This document shows positions 1 to 5,952 of a DNA stretch of 15,248 bases, piece by piece. Made by a program: the position numbers and the translations under genes. Under the pieces are notes generated by a model that saw nothing but the letters and a program-made list of their open reading frames with translations, had not been told where the DNA came from and did no database searches. Numbering within the stretch: the first letter of the stretch is position 1; each line of letters starts with the position of its first letter. Origin of the DNA: Chlamydiota bacterium (GTDB lineage Bacteria > Chlamydiota > Chlamydiia > Chlamydiales > JAJFMK01); the NCBI GenBank assembly GCA_021772215.1, contig JAJFMK010000158.1, forward strand, positions 1 through 15,248. The letters run 5' to 3'.

Positions 1-254
1 CCTTCAATATCTTCACTTTTGGCATCTGCGGCAATTTTTCCCCTTAATTGAGCAGCCTTCTCTAAAAATGTCTGATAATCAACCGAACCTGCTTCAAGCA
101 TACGGGACAACTCTCGCACGGCTTCTTCCTTGCAAGTTTCAAATGCGCTCTTATCACCGTAGGCTGTACCCAGCACTCCTTCTCCCTGCATAGCAATTAA
201 TTCACAAACTGAGTTCACTTTAGCAATATTATCAAACAACAAAGAAACTGACAT
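1..254 (-). CDS. Unrecognised helical protein, 5' part only (cut by window edge)
   Basis: An open frame runs from ATG at 254 to the left edge without a stop, giving 84 residues beginning MSVSLLFDNIAKVNSVCELI. The start is supported by an AGGTGA Shine-Dalgarno-like sequence about 5 nt upstream and by a good -10 box further up. The visible part is hydrophilic, Glu/Lys/Ala-rich and probably mostly alpha-helical. It has no signal peptide, membrane segment or motif that I recognise. It is divergent from the fasciclin gene. The C-terminal part lies outside the window, so neither length nor family can be judged. That it is a real coding region is fairly clear from the start signals and the uninterrupted frame. 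Confidence 0.7.
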   Translation of the reverse strand, partial: MSVSLLFDNIAKVNSVCELIAMQGEGVLGTAYGDKSAFETCKEEAVRELSRMLEAGSVDYQTFLEKAAQLRGKIAADAKSEDIE

Positions 255-275
255 AAAATCACCTAATTAATATAA

Positions 276-305
276 GGTTATTATACTGACATAACCAATC
301 TTATG
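276..305 (-). promoter_or_regulatory. Probable promoter of the leftmost gene, with inverted repeat over the -10
   Basis: On the minus strand a perfect TATAAT lies at 285-280, about 25 nt upstream of the ATG at 254. A TTGACT hexamer lies at 311-306, but the spacing to the -10 is 20 nt, longer than optimal. The inverted repeat GGTTAT (276-281) / ATAACC (291-296), with a 9-nt centre, overlaps the -10 and could be an operator. The -10 is convincing; the -35 and operator are inference. Confidence 0.45.
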
Positions 306-494
306 AGTCAACTCTGCTTAAATTATTTTTAGACAACAAAAAAACTAACTCCTTAAGCTTCAACAAATGGACCAATTTCGAAGCAACTGCGACACAACAA
401 CTTATATTAGGTCGTTGATAATAGGTATGTTACGAGACATAGATATATCAATATTTTGTAGAGAAATAAAAGCATTTTTTCTATGGGAAAGGTA

Positions 495-508
495 TAGGTA
501 ACAACCTA
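495..508. repeat. Small inverted repeat upstream of the fasciclin gene
   Basis: TAGGT-AACA-ACCTA is a perfect 5-bp inverted repeat located 25 nt before the FAS1 start codon. TAGGT also occurs twice further upstream, near 409 and 423. The core differs by one base from the GGTTACAACC boxes at 12704 and 12737. It could be an operator or a leader hairpin. The rest of the 255-532 spacer is AT-rich; a TTGATA at 415-420 is a possible -35, but I see no good matching -10. Confidence 0.3.
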
Positions 509-532
509 AATGATCCATCCTAGGAGGAAAAG

Positions 533-1465
533 ATGAAGTTCAAATCATTAATGCAGGCAGCTATCCTTACAGGAGCAGTTGCGACTACACCATGGCTTCA
601 TGGTGCAACCGGCTCTTATAGAGCTCCCGCTAACACCCAAGACGTTAGCCCCGCCGCTAGCGACAGCTGGTACTATATGTCTCCATCTCAGGACAAAAGT
701 CAAAATGGCCACAAGAATGGCAATGGCAACGGAAACGGTAACATGAATGGCAACGGTAACGGCCACATGAATGGTAATGGAAACGGTAACATGAACGGCA
801 ACGGTAACGGCAACATGAAAAATGGCAACGGAGATACAGCTCCTTCGATGAGCTATAAGCAGCGTCTAAACCGTAAAAACACAACAGCTCGCAATTCGAA
901 CCAAGGTTACTGGAGCCCTAACCAGGCGCAAAAAATGAGCGCAACTGAATTTTCTGACGCCCAAAGGTCTGGTGTGAAGCAGAACCAGGCTACACCTGCA
1001 GCTCCTCAGCCAACCAATGGCAACAACCACCCCGCTTCTTACTACAAAAAAGAAGAAAAGACCGTTCTTCAAAAAATTAAAGAAGATCCACAGCTAAGCA
1101 CCTTTGCAACTGCTATTGAAGCTGCTGGCCTTACAAGTGAGATCAACGAAGGTGGCCCCTACACAATCTTTGCACCGACTAACGAAGCTTTTCGTCAGCT
1201 TCCTCGTGGCACACTAGATCGCCTTTTCCGCACTGAAAATCAAAGAGACCTCTATATGATCATCGCCTACCACATCGTGCCTGGCAAAGTGAAAAGTAAA
1301 GATGGACGTAGTGATCAGATTCGTACTCTTAACGGAAAAGATCTAAATCTTGAATCTGCTCGTGGAACCATCGTCATCGACGATGCTGAGGTGATCCGCC
1401 AAGATATCGATGGCAATAACGGTGTCATTCAGGTGATCGACACTGTTCTTCTACCAAACAGTTAA
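533..1465 (+). CDS. Exported fasciclin (FAS1) domain protein with Asn-Gly repeat linker
   Basis: The start is well supported: AGGAGG at 522-527, 5 nt before the ATG. Residues 1-25 look like a Sec signal peptide (Lys at 2 and 4, hydrophobic stretch, AxxxxWLHGA end). Residues 62-100 are a low-complexity Asn-Gly-Met linker coded by a 24-bp tandem repeat. Residues 101-175 are polar and probably disordered. Residues 177-308 form one FAS1 domain: TIFAPTNEAF (211-220) is the H1 motif, YHIVPG (246-251) the YH region and GVIQVIDTVLLP (297-308) the H2 motif. FAS1 domains usually mediate adhesion outside the cell, so a surface or periplasmic adhesive role is likely; the ligand is unknown. No anchor or lipobox is visible. 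It appears to be monocistronic, with its own terminator. The family call is very secure, the biological role inferred. Confidence 0.93.
   Translation: MKFKSLMQAAILTGAVATTPWLHGATGSYRAPANTQDVSPAASDSWYYMSPSQDKSQNGHKNGNGNGNGNMNGNGNGHMNGNGNGNMNGNGNGNMKNGNGDTAPSMSYKQRLNRKNTTARNSNQGYWSPNQAQKMSATEFSDAQRSGVKQNQATPAAPQPTNGNNHPASYYKKEEKTVLQKIKEDPQLSTFATAIEAAGLTSEINEGGPYTIFAPTNEAFRQLPRGTLDRLFRTENQRDLYMIIAYHIVPGKVKSKDGRSDQIRTLNGKDLNLESARGTIVIDDAEVIRQDIDGNNGVIQVIDTVLLPNS
716..835 (+). repeat. 24-bp tandem repeat coding for the (NGNGNGNM)-type linker
   Basis: Four consecutive 24-bp units begin at 722, 746, 770 and 794. Each encodes the octapeptide NGNGNGNM, with one His variant in the second unit. They are flanked by partial NG units at 716-721 and 818-835. 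Third-position differences between units (ggc/ggt/gga, aat/aac) show that the peptide, not just the DNA, has been kept. Such arrays commonly vary in copy number between strains. Confidence 0.9.
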
Positions 1466-1481
1466 TTTGAAGCGACTTGCT

Positions 1482-2195
1482 TTAAGAGCCCTCGTCGTTT
1501 AAACGGCGGGGGCTTTTTTTTGGGATAAGAAGATCACAAAGAAGGGCTATCGCCCCAAGCTGCTTAAGCAGAGCCTCATTTTGGGGATTTTTTTTGACTA
1601 GCTCATCAAGCTTAACTATCGTCTGTTCAATATCTTTTTGGTTTTCTTCGCTATATTTAAGAACCTTCTCCTGAAGCTGTTGGCAAAGATCTTTGTCATC
1701 CAACGCCTCTTGAAGCTCTTTGATTCGAGACTTAAACAGCTGCTCTATCTCTTCTATCTCCTGAGCTGAAATTGAGCGCTGTTTGGCAACATCATCGACT
1801 CTAGGGACTGTCCGCTGTAGGTGAGCGAGACTAGCGCGAACGGCGTTTTGGACACCCTGCCTATGCTGAAGAGGATTTAATTTATGAACAAGGACCAAGG
1901 CAGACACTACTATGGCACTTCCAGCAAGAGCCGTTGGTCCCCATAACATAGCTATAAAATTTCCAAGACCCGCTATGCCTCCAGCAGCAGCTATTTCGGG
2001 GTGATATCTTTTATGGATTTCAACAACATCTTTGACAACTATGGCTAATGTCGAAGGTATTTCAATGTCAGCCTCATCATCTCTTTCAACAAACACCCAA
2101 TCATCTTTTATTTCATGAGAACTGTCATTAAAGGGGTTGCGCACTCCATATTGTTCTTCCTTAGAAATACCGCTTTCTATGGGGGGAGAAGACAT
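1482..2195 (-). CDS. Inc-like membrane protein with bilobed hydrophobic segment and coiled coil (shorter member of pair)
   Basis: I choose ATG at 2195 (237 aa), preceded by GAGG 6 nt upstream, rather than the in-frame TTG at 2207. Residues 1-60 are acidic and soluble. Residues 67-103 are a strongly hydrophobic, Gly/Ala-rich stretch that breaks near WGPTALAG into two lobes, as in chlamydial inclusion-membrane proteins. Residues about 140-205 are a Glu/Lys/Gln-rich coiled coil, followed by a short second hydrophobic patch (QLGAIALLCDLLI, 212-224). There is no classical signal peptide, which would fit type III secretion. It starts 8 nt after the stop of the upstream gene with similar architecture, so the two are co-transcribed. 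The last codons overlap the terminator of the convergent fasciclin gene. No sequence family is recognised; Inc-like is an inference from architecture. Confidence 0.8.
   Translation of the reverse strand: MSSPPIESGISKEEQYGVRNPFNDSSHEIKDDWVFVERDDEADIEIPSTLAIVVKDVVEIHKRYHPEIAAAGGIAGLGNFIAMLWGPTALAGSAIVVSALVLVHKLNPLQHRQGVQNAVRASLAHLQRTVPRVDDVAKQRSISAQEIEEIEQLFKSRIKELQEALDDKDLCQQLQEKVLKYSEENQKDIEQTIVKLDELVKKNPQNEALLKQLGAIALLCDLLIPKKSPRRLNDEGS
1487..1522 (+). terminator. Rho-independent terminator of the fasciclin gene
   Basis: An imperfect inverted repeat runs from AGCCC (1487-1491) to GGGCT (1510-1514) through a GC-rich stem with a TTTAA-containing apex, followed by nine T residues (1514-1522). 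It starts 21 nt after the FAS1 stop codon. The whole structure lies within the last codons of the convergent minus-strand gene, whose Lys-Lys codons supply the T-tract. Confidence 0.88.
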
Positions 2196-2203
2196 TTGAA
2201 ACC

Positions 2204-3778
2204 TCAACTATCTCTGTTCAATCCCTCATCTGTGGGTGGTGGGGGTTGAAATTTTTTACCATCTACAGGATCTAATAGCTTCTGCTGTTTTAGTTGCTCA
2301 GAAACAGCAGCAAAGAGAATTTGAAGATGCTTTTGATTCGACTGACCGATCTGGGAAATCAGCGCCTTGACAATTCCAAGTTGAACGGGGATCTCTCGAA
2401 GATTTGAAGCCCCTTGACCCTCAGAGAGCTTAGGCAGACCTAGAACAAGTGGCATGCCTAACGTTGACTGAGGGGTGCTAGAAAGCGACACTGACCCGCT
2501 AGCGAGCGGTTGCTGTGAATCCTCTAACTCGGCAAGATATTTTTCAATCTCTTCGCAAAGATTCTCAAAGGCTTCTACAACACTGTTATCACCTTTGAAC
2601 TCTATCTCCTCGATCTTAGATGGCGCTCCGACATCAAATTGGGCAGCAAACTTATCAATACTCCTGCTCGTTTCTAACTTTAATCTTTCGATCTCATTAG
2701 TTAGCAGATCAAACTCCCCTTTAAGCGGAGCGACTGCTTTATGATAACTTTCAATCGCTTCTAACAACGCATTAAGTTGTCCCTGCTCATCGGGAAGAGA
2801 AAGTTTTCCAAGAACGGTTGCAAATTTTTGCCTTAGGGTTTTGAGCTCATCCTCTCTTTGGAAAAGATCAAATTTGGCAAGATAACACTCGATTGCCTTT
2901 CGTAGAGCTTTAAGATCTTCTTGTTTTTCTGAAGAGGCTAGAGTTGAAAAAGCGGCGTCGACTGTTGCTTTGACAGTAATGATTTCTCTCTCCTGGTTAC
3001 CACAATTACTTGTGACAACCTCTCTGAGAGCATTTAGCTCATTTTGAAGTAGTTCAAAATCCTCATCAGCGATTCCCTTTAGAGACTTTAAGACCGCGCT
3101 TGAGAGCTGATCAACAACAATAACATGCTCTATCTGACCGCTGGCATGGTCAACTTGAGAAAGTGTGTAAAGCCTACTATAGTGAGCTTCTCGTTCCTTT
3201 AAAATTTTTTCAAGAGCCGCTACCCTTTCTCGGCTTTGATCAACCACATATTTCTCTCTCGAACGCAGACCCTCCAGTACTTCAGCTTGAACCCTCTGAT
3301 GACCCGCCAGAATTGTCGCTTGAGCAGCCTGCTGCGCCCTTAGATCTCCACCCAAAGCATTGAATTGCTCTATTAATCTCTCTAACTCGTCCCGACTCTT
3401 AGTCAACTCCTTAGGCGTGCGCTGACATTTCCAGAGGTAGGCGATGATAAACGTTAGGGCTAAATATGGAGCAGGGCCGGAGACTACACTTGTGAAGGTA
3501 TATTTGCTCAGAGCGCTGATTTGAGTCCCTACCATACTCAGAGACAGACCTCCTCCCACAGCGGCTACCCTACCACCATATGCAGCGCCGCTCCCAAGTT
3601 GGGTCCCCGCCTTTTTTACAAGGTCATCAACCGCTGCTGCTGCCGCCGCAGTAATATCCTCTGGCGATACAACATCAAATTCGCCGCCAATTTCTGGGTC
3701 ATCTGAACCGAGCGTCCCCATGGCTGGCTTTTCTTGAAGGACTGGGGAGCTTCTTGGAGTAGGTGTCGGATAAGACAT
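2204..3778 (-). CDS. Large Inc-like protein: bilobed hydrophobic segment followed by long coiled coil
   Basis: 524 aa. The start ATG at 3778 has an excellent GAGGTGA about 3 nt upstream. The N-terminus (1-45) is Pro/Ser/Thr-rich and polar. Residues 45-60 are an Ala-rich helix. Residues 63-116 are two hydrophobic lobes separated by a short polar hairpin (SALSKYTF), ending in a Trp-Lys-Cys-Gln-Arg boundary. Residues 124 to about 410 are predicted coiled coil. An imperfect repeat of about 46 residues is visible (DLKALRKAIECY at 288-299 against QLNALLEAIESY at 334-345). Residues 420-524 are Ser/Pro/Gln-rich with a last helix and a polyproline patch (PPPP). The layout matches Inc proteins or host-interacting tethers of chlamydiae, where the coiled coil would face the host cytosol. 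It is the first gene of a two-gene operon. The alternative is a bacterial inner-membrane coiled-coil protein. Confidence 0.82.
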   Translation of the reverse strand: MSYPTPTPRSSPVLQEKPAMGTLGSDDPEIGGEFDVVSPEDITAAAAAAVDDLVKKAGTQLGSGAAYGGRVAAVGGGLSLSMVGTQISALSKYTFTSVVSGPAPYLALTFIIAYLWKCQRTPKELTKSRDELERLIEQFNALGGDLRAQQAAQATILAGHQRVQAEVLEGLRSREKYVVDQSRERVAALEKILKEREAHYSRLYTLSQVDHASGQIEHVIVVDQLSSAVLKSLKGIADEDFELLQNELNALREVVTSNCGNQEREIITVKATVDAAFSTLASSEKQEDLKALRKAIECYLAKFDLFQREDELKTLRQKFATVLGKLSLPDEQGQLNALLEAIESYHKAVAPLKGEFDLLTNEIERLKLETSRSIDKFAAQFDVGAPSKIEEIEFKGDNSVVEAFENLCEEIEKYLAELEDSQQPLASGSVSLSSTPQSTLGMPLVLGLPKLSEGQGASNLREIPVQLGIVKALISQIGQSNQKHLQILFAAVSEQLKQQKLLDPVDGKKFQPPPPTDEGLNRDS

Positions 3779-3810
3779 TGATCACCTCGGTTATGGTTGA
3801 CTAGGCAATC

Positions 3811-3839
3811 ATGTTAAAAAATTGAACTTGATAAGGCAA
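3811..3839 (-). promoter_or_regulatory. Candidate promoter of the Inc-like operon
   Basis: On the minus strand TTGCCT (3839-3834) and TAACAT (3816-3811) are separated by exactly 17 nt. The -10 ends 32 nt upstream of the ATG at 3778. Each hexamer matches the sigma-70 consensus at four of six positions. The remaining spacer up to 4012 holds no strong terminator or gene; TGATCAATT occurs twice in it. Confidence 0.45.
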
Positions 3840-4012
3840 GAGGTTTTAACTAGTTGTCAGAGACTTAAGGAGCCACTGATCAATTCGTGCAGGCCGCTTT
3901 TTCGCCCTTTTGTTCCCATTTGATCAATTTCATAAATCCCCTACTGTCAACAGTATGCGAACTTACAAAATTAACCAACTGTGAACGAAATCATCGAAAA
4001 ATCGGCTGTACC

Positions 4013-4495
4013 CTAATTGTTCAGTGACTCCTTAAAGAACCGGCTTCTTAGGTCAGCATTATCTGATGAGGAGGTGAGAAGAAAAAAGTCAGAGCCATAA
4101 ACTAAGATTTTCCCCTCTGTTCGTACCCGAGATCTCTTCTCACCAACAACCTCTTCGGTATGGAGATCATAGAGATCCTTCCTATCGCGATTTTTTGAAG
4201 CAGCTAAACCATTAACTTTAGCAATCTCACGCACCAAATCACTCTCTGAACTGATTTGGCCTTTGTATTGAATCCAGACCGCCTTAAACTGGTCATCTCT
4301 ACTGACATAAGTCTCAACCTCTTTAAAGAGAGTCTGGCTCTGTAGTTCAACGCTGCGAGGGGGCAGATTGCCGGGAAATAGAACGGTAACGACTCCCCCT
4401 CTAGGCTTCCAAGTTAATTGATGAGCTACAATTTCTTGATGGGGTGCTGTGTCCCACATCAGATGTCTTCTGTTGGGTGGTGCTCCAGGTCTCAT
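4013..4495 (-). CDS. Unrecognised small protein (orphan gene)
   Basis: I place the start at ATG 4495 (160 aa, beginning MRPGAPPNRRHLMWD), because GGAG at 4504-4501 sits 5 nt upstream. An in-frame TTG at 4546 would add 17 residues but has no ribosome binding site. The protein is soluble, with a basic Pro-rich N-terminus, a beta-like stretch GGVVTVLFPG, and a Lys/Arg/Asp-rich C-terminal half ending in KILVYGSDFFLLTSSSDNAD. No signal peptide, membrane helix or catalytic motif is recognised. It is divergent from the ACR3 operon with about 100 bp between the starts, and is separated by over 200 bp from the downstream Inc-like operon. Function is unknown; with no recognised family, the coding call rests on the long frame and the good Shine-Dalgarno site. 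Confidence 0.62.
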   Translation of the reverse strand: MRPGAPPNRRHLMWDTAPHQEIVAHQLTWKPRGGVVTVLFPGNLPPRSVELQSQTLFKEVETYVSRDDQFKAVWIQYKGQISSESDLVREIAKVNGLAASKNRDRKDLYDLHTEEVVGEKRSRVRTEGKILVYGSDFFLLTSSSDNADLRSRFFKESLNN

Positions 4496-4565
4496 GATAT
4501 CTCCATAAAGCGGAAAGCTTATACCACTATTCGCAGCAAAGTACAACAGATTTGCAATATTCCTA

Positions 4566-4595
4566 TTGTGGTTTATTCCTAAATTGGAATATACT
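4566..4595 (+). promoter_or_regulatory. Candidate promoter of the ACR3 operon, apparently leaderless
   Basis: TTGTGG (4566-4571) and TATACT (4590-4595) are 18 nt apart. The -10 matches TATAAT at five of six positions. The predicted transcription start falls at 4602-4604, essentially on the ATG at 4604, and no Shine-Dalgarno sequence precedes that ATG. This suggests a leaderless mRNA. Inferred from sequence only. Confidence 0.45.
4574..4591. promoter_or_regulatory. Palindromic operator candidate in the ACR3 promoter
   Basis: TATTCC-TAAATT-GGAATA is a perfect 6-bp inverted repeat with a 6-nt centre. It fills most of the spacer and overlaps the first bases of the -10. A dimeric repressor bound here would block RNA polymerase. 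The obvious candidate is the ArsR-family protein encoded second in the same operon. Binding is inferred from position. Confidence 0.5.
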
Positions 4596-4603
4596 ACCGA
4601 AAT

Positions 4604-5611
4604 ATGAATCTAGCTACGAAGTATCTCTCTATTTTAGTGCTTCTCGCCATTGGGGCGGGATTGGGACTGGACCATCTCTTTCCAGAGCTTAGCGGCGCCG
4701 TTGCGCAAATGGAAGTTGCCAAAGTCAATCTACCTATAGCTCTATTGATATGGGTGATGGTTCTGCCGATGTTTGCCCAAATAGACCTCTCCTCTTTAAA
4801 AAATATTTCTAAATTTGTCAGCGCCTCATCGATCACCCTCTTCGTCAACTGGATCGTCAAGCCGCTCTCTATGGCATTTTTTGGCTGGTTGTTTCTCAAA
4901 GTGCTCTTTATCAACATGCTAGATTACGAACAGATCGATAGCTACATTGCCGGATTAATTATCTTAGCCGCAGCGCCCTGCACAGCGATGGTCTTTATCT
5001 GGAGCAGGCTTTGCAAAGGTGACAGCGCCTTTACTCTTGCACAAGTCGCTCTAAATGACCTGATTATGGTCATTGCCTTTGTTCCGATCTGCCAGACGCT
5101 CATAGGCTTAACATCACTATACCTTCCCTGGGAGACCCTTTTAGTTTCACTTGCGCTCTATCTAGTCCTGCCTTTCGCATTGGCAAGCCTTGCTCCTAAA
5201 ATCTCTGAGCGCCTTGAGCCCCTCACGCTGCCGGCGCTACTTCTCACTATCACTTTAATCTTCTGCTTTCAGGGACGAAGACTCTTAAGCCACCCAGAGA
5301 CCATCCTCCTTCTCTCAATTCCGATCACTTTACAGGTCTTTTTCACATTCACAGTCACAGTCCTTCTAACACGCCGCTTCAACATTCAATATAGCCTAGC
5401 CGCGCCAGCTGCCTTGATTGGGGCAAGCAACTTTTTTGAGCTCGCTGTAGCCACGGCCATCTCTCTTTTTGGGTTACACTCCGGAGCCACACTCGCAACC
5501 GTTGTCGGCGTGCTTATTGAGGTACCCTTGATGCTCCTTTTAGTGCGGATTTTAAAAAATAGGTTTATGCCAATTGACGAATATTCAACTGAAGGGATAG
5601 GGTGCGATTAA
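4604..5611 (+). CDS. acr3: ACR3-family arsenite efflux permease
   Basis: 335 aa with about ten hydrophobic helices and no soluble domain, the usual size for ACR3 carriers of the BART superfamily. The family is recognised by APCTAMVFIWSRLCKGD (124-140), which contains the conserved TM4 cysteine (Cys126), and by the C-terminal GASNFFELAVATAISLFG (273-290) and ATVVGVLIEVPLML (298-311), which holds the conserved TM9 glutamate (Glu306). In characterised ACR3 proteins these Cys and Glu residues are needed for As(III) extrusion driven by the proton-motive force. It acts in the inner membrane. It is first in a five-gene operon; its stop overlaps the next start by one base (TAATG). There is no arsC neighbour. 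Substrate arsenite, possibly antimonite, is inferred from the family. Confidence 0.93.
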   Translation: MNLATKYLSILVLLAIGAGLGLDHLFPELSGAVAQMEVAKVNLPIALLIWVMVLPMFAQIDLSSLKNISKFVSASSITLFVNWIVKPLSMAFFGWLFLKVLFINMLDYEQIDSYIAGLIILAAAPCTAMVFIWSRLCKGDSAFTLAQVALNDLIMVIAFVPICQTLIGLTSLYLPWETLLVSLALYLVLPFALASLAPKISERLEPLTLPALLLTITLIFCFQGRRLLSHPETILLLSIPITLQVFFTFTVTVLLTRRFNIQYSLAAPAALIGASNFFELAVATAISLFGLHSGATLATVVGVLIEVPLMLLLVRILKNRFMPIDEYSTEGIGCD

Positions 5612-5952
5612 TGGATATTGCTGACCTATATAGCTGCCTTTCCGACGCCTCGCGGCTCAGAATGATCAACCTTCTGCTTAAGCAGGAGCTCTGCGTCTGT
5701 CACATACAAGAGGTGCTAAATTTGCCCCAAGTGCGCGTTTCAAAACATCTGGCCTTTATGAAAGAGCGAGGGCTTCTTCAATCGAGGCGCTACCAAAACT
5801 GGATGATCTACACGCTATGCTTTGAAAATGAAGCTGTTCAAAGAGTTGTAGAACCCCTTCCAAAGATCTTTTCTCTCGATGCAACCTATAGCAAAGATCT
5901 TGAGAAGCTAAAAAACGTTATCAAACAGAAACCCTGTTCGGAGATATTATGA
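5611..5952 (+). CDS. arsR: ArsR/SmtB-family metalloid-responsive repressor
   Basis: I choose ATG 5611 (113 aa), with GGG about 8 nt upstream and a 1-nt overlap with the acr3 stop. GTG 5602 is the only earlier in-frame start. LSDASRLRMINLL (10-22) is the typical N-terminal helix, ELCVCHIQ (26-33) the alpha-3 metal-site region, and VRVSKHLAFMKERGLL (41-56) the winged-helix recognition segment. Cys28 and Cys30 match the CVC pair that binds As(III) in E. coli-type ArsR. The third ligand position of that motif is not Cys here (Gln33), but Cys9, Cys70 and Cys109 are available. It probably represses its own operon through the palindrome at 4574-4591 and is released by a thiophilic ion. It overlaps the next gene by ATGA. 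Confidence 0.92.
   Translation: MDIADLYSCLSDASRLRMINLLLKQELCVCHIQEVLNLPQVRVSKHLAFMKERGLLQSRRYQNWMIYTLCFENEAVQRVVEPLPKIFSLDATYSKDLEKLKNVIKQKPCSEIL

Noticed and set aside
657..884. Minus-strand ORF rich in Cys, Arg and His opposite the Asn-Gly repeat
   Set aside because: It is the antisense reading of the tandem repeat in the fasciclin gene; low-complexity shadow.
2196..2207. TTG start for the shorter Inc-like protein, overlapping the upstream stop
   Set aside because: The following ATG at 2195 has GAGG at good spacing; the TTG codon overlaps that site.
3850..3925. Minus-strand open stretches upstream of the Inc-like operon (one of 17 codons starting MKLIKWEQKG, one of about 25 codons ending WLLKSLTTS)
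   Set aside because: Very short, no supporting ribosome binding site or neighbour logic; treated as promoter region.
4496..4546. N-terminal extension of the orphan gene from TTG 4546
   Set aside because: No Shine-Dalgarno site before the TTG, whereas GGAG lies 5 nt before ATG 4495.
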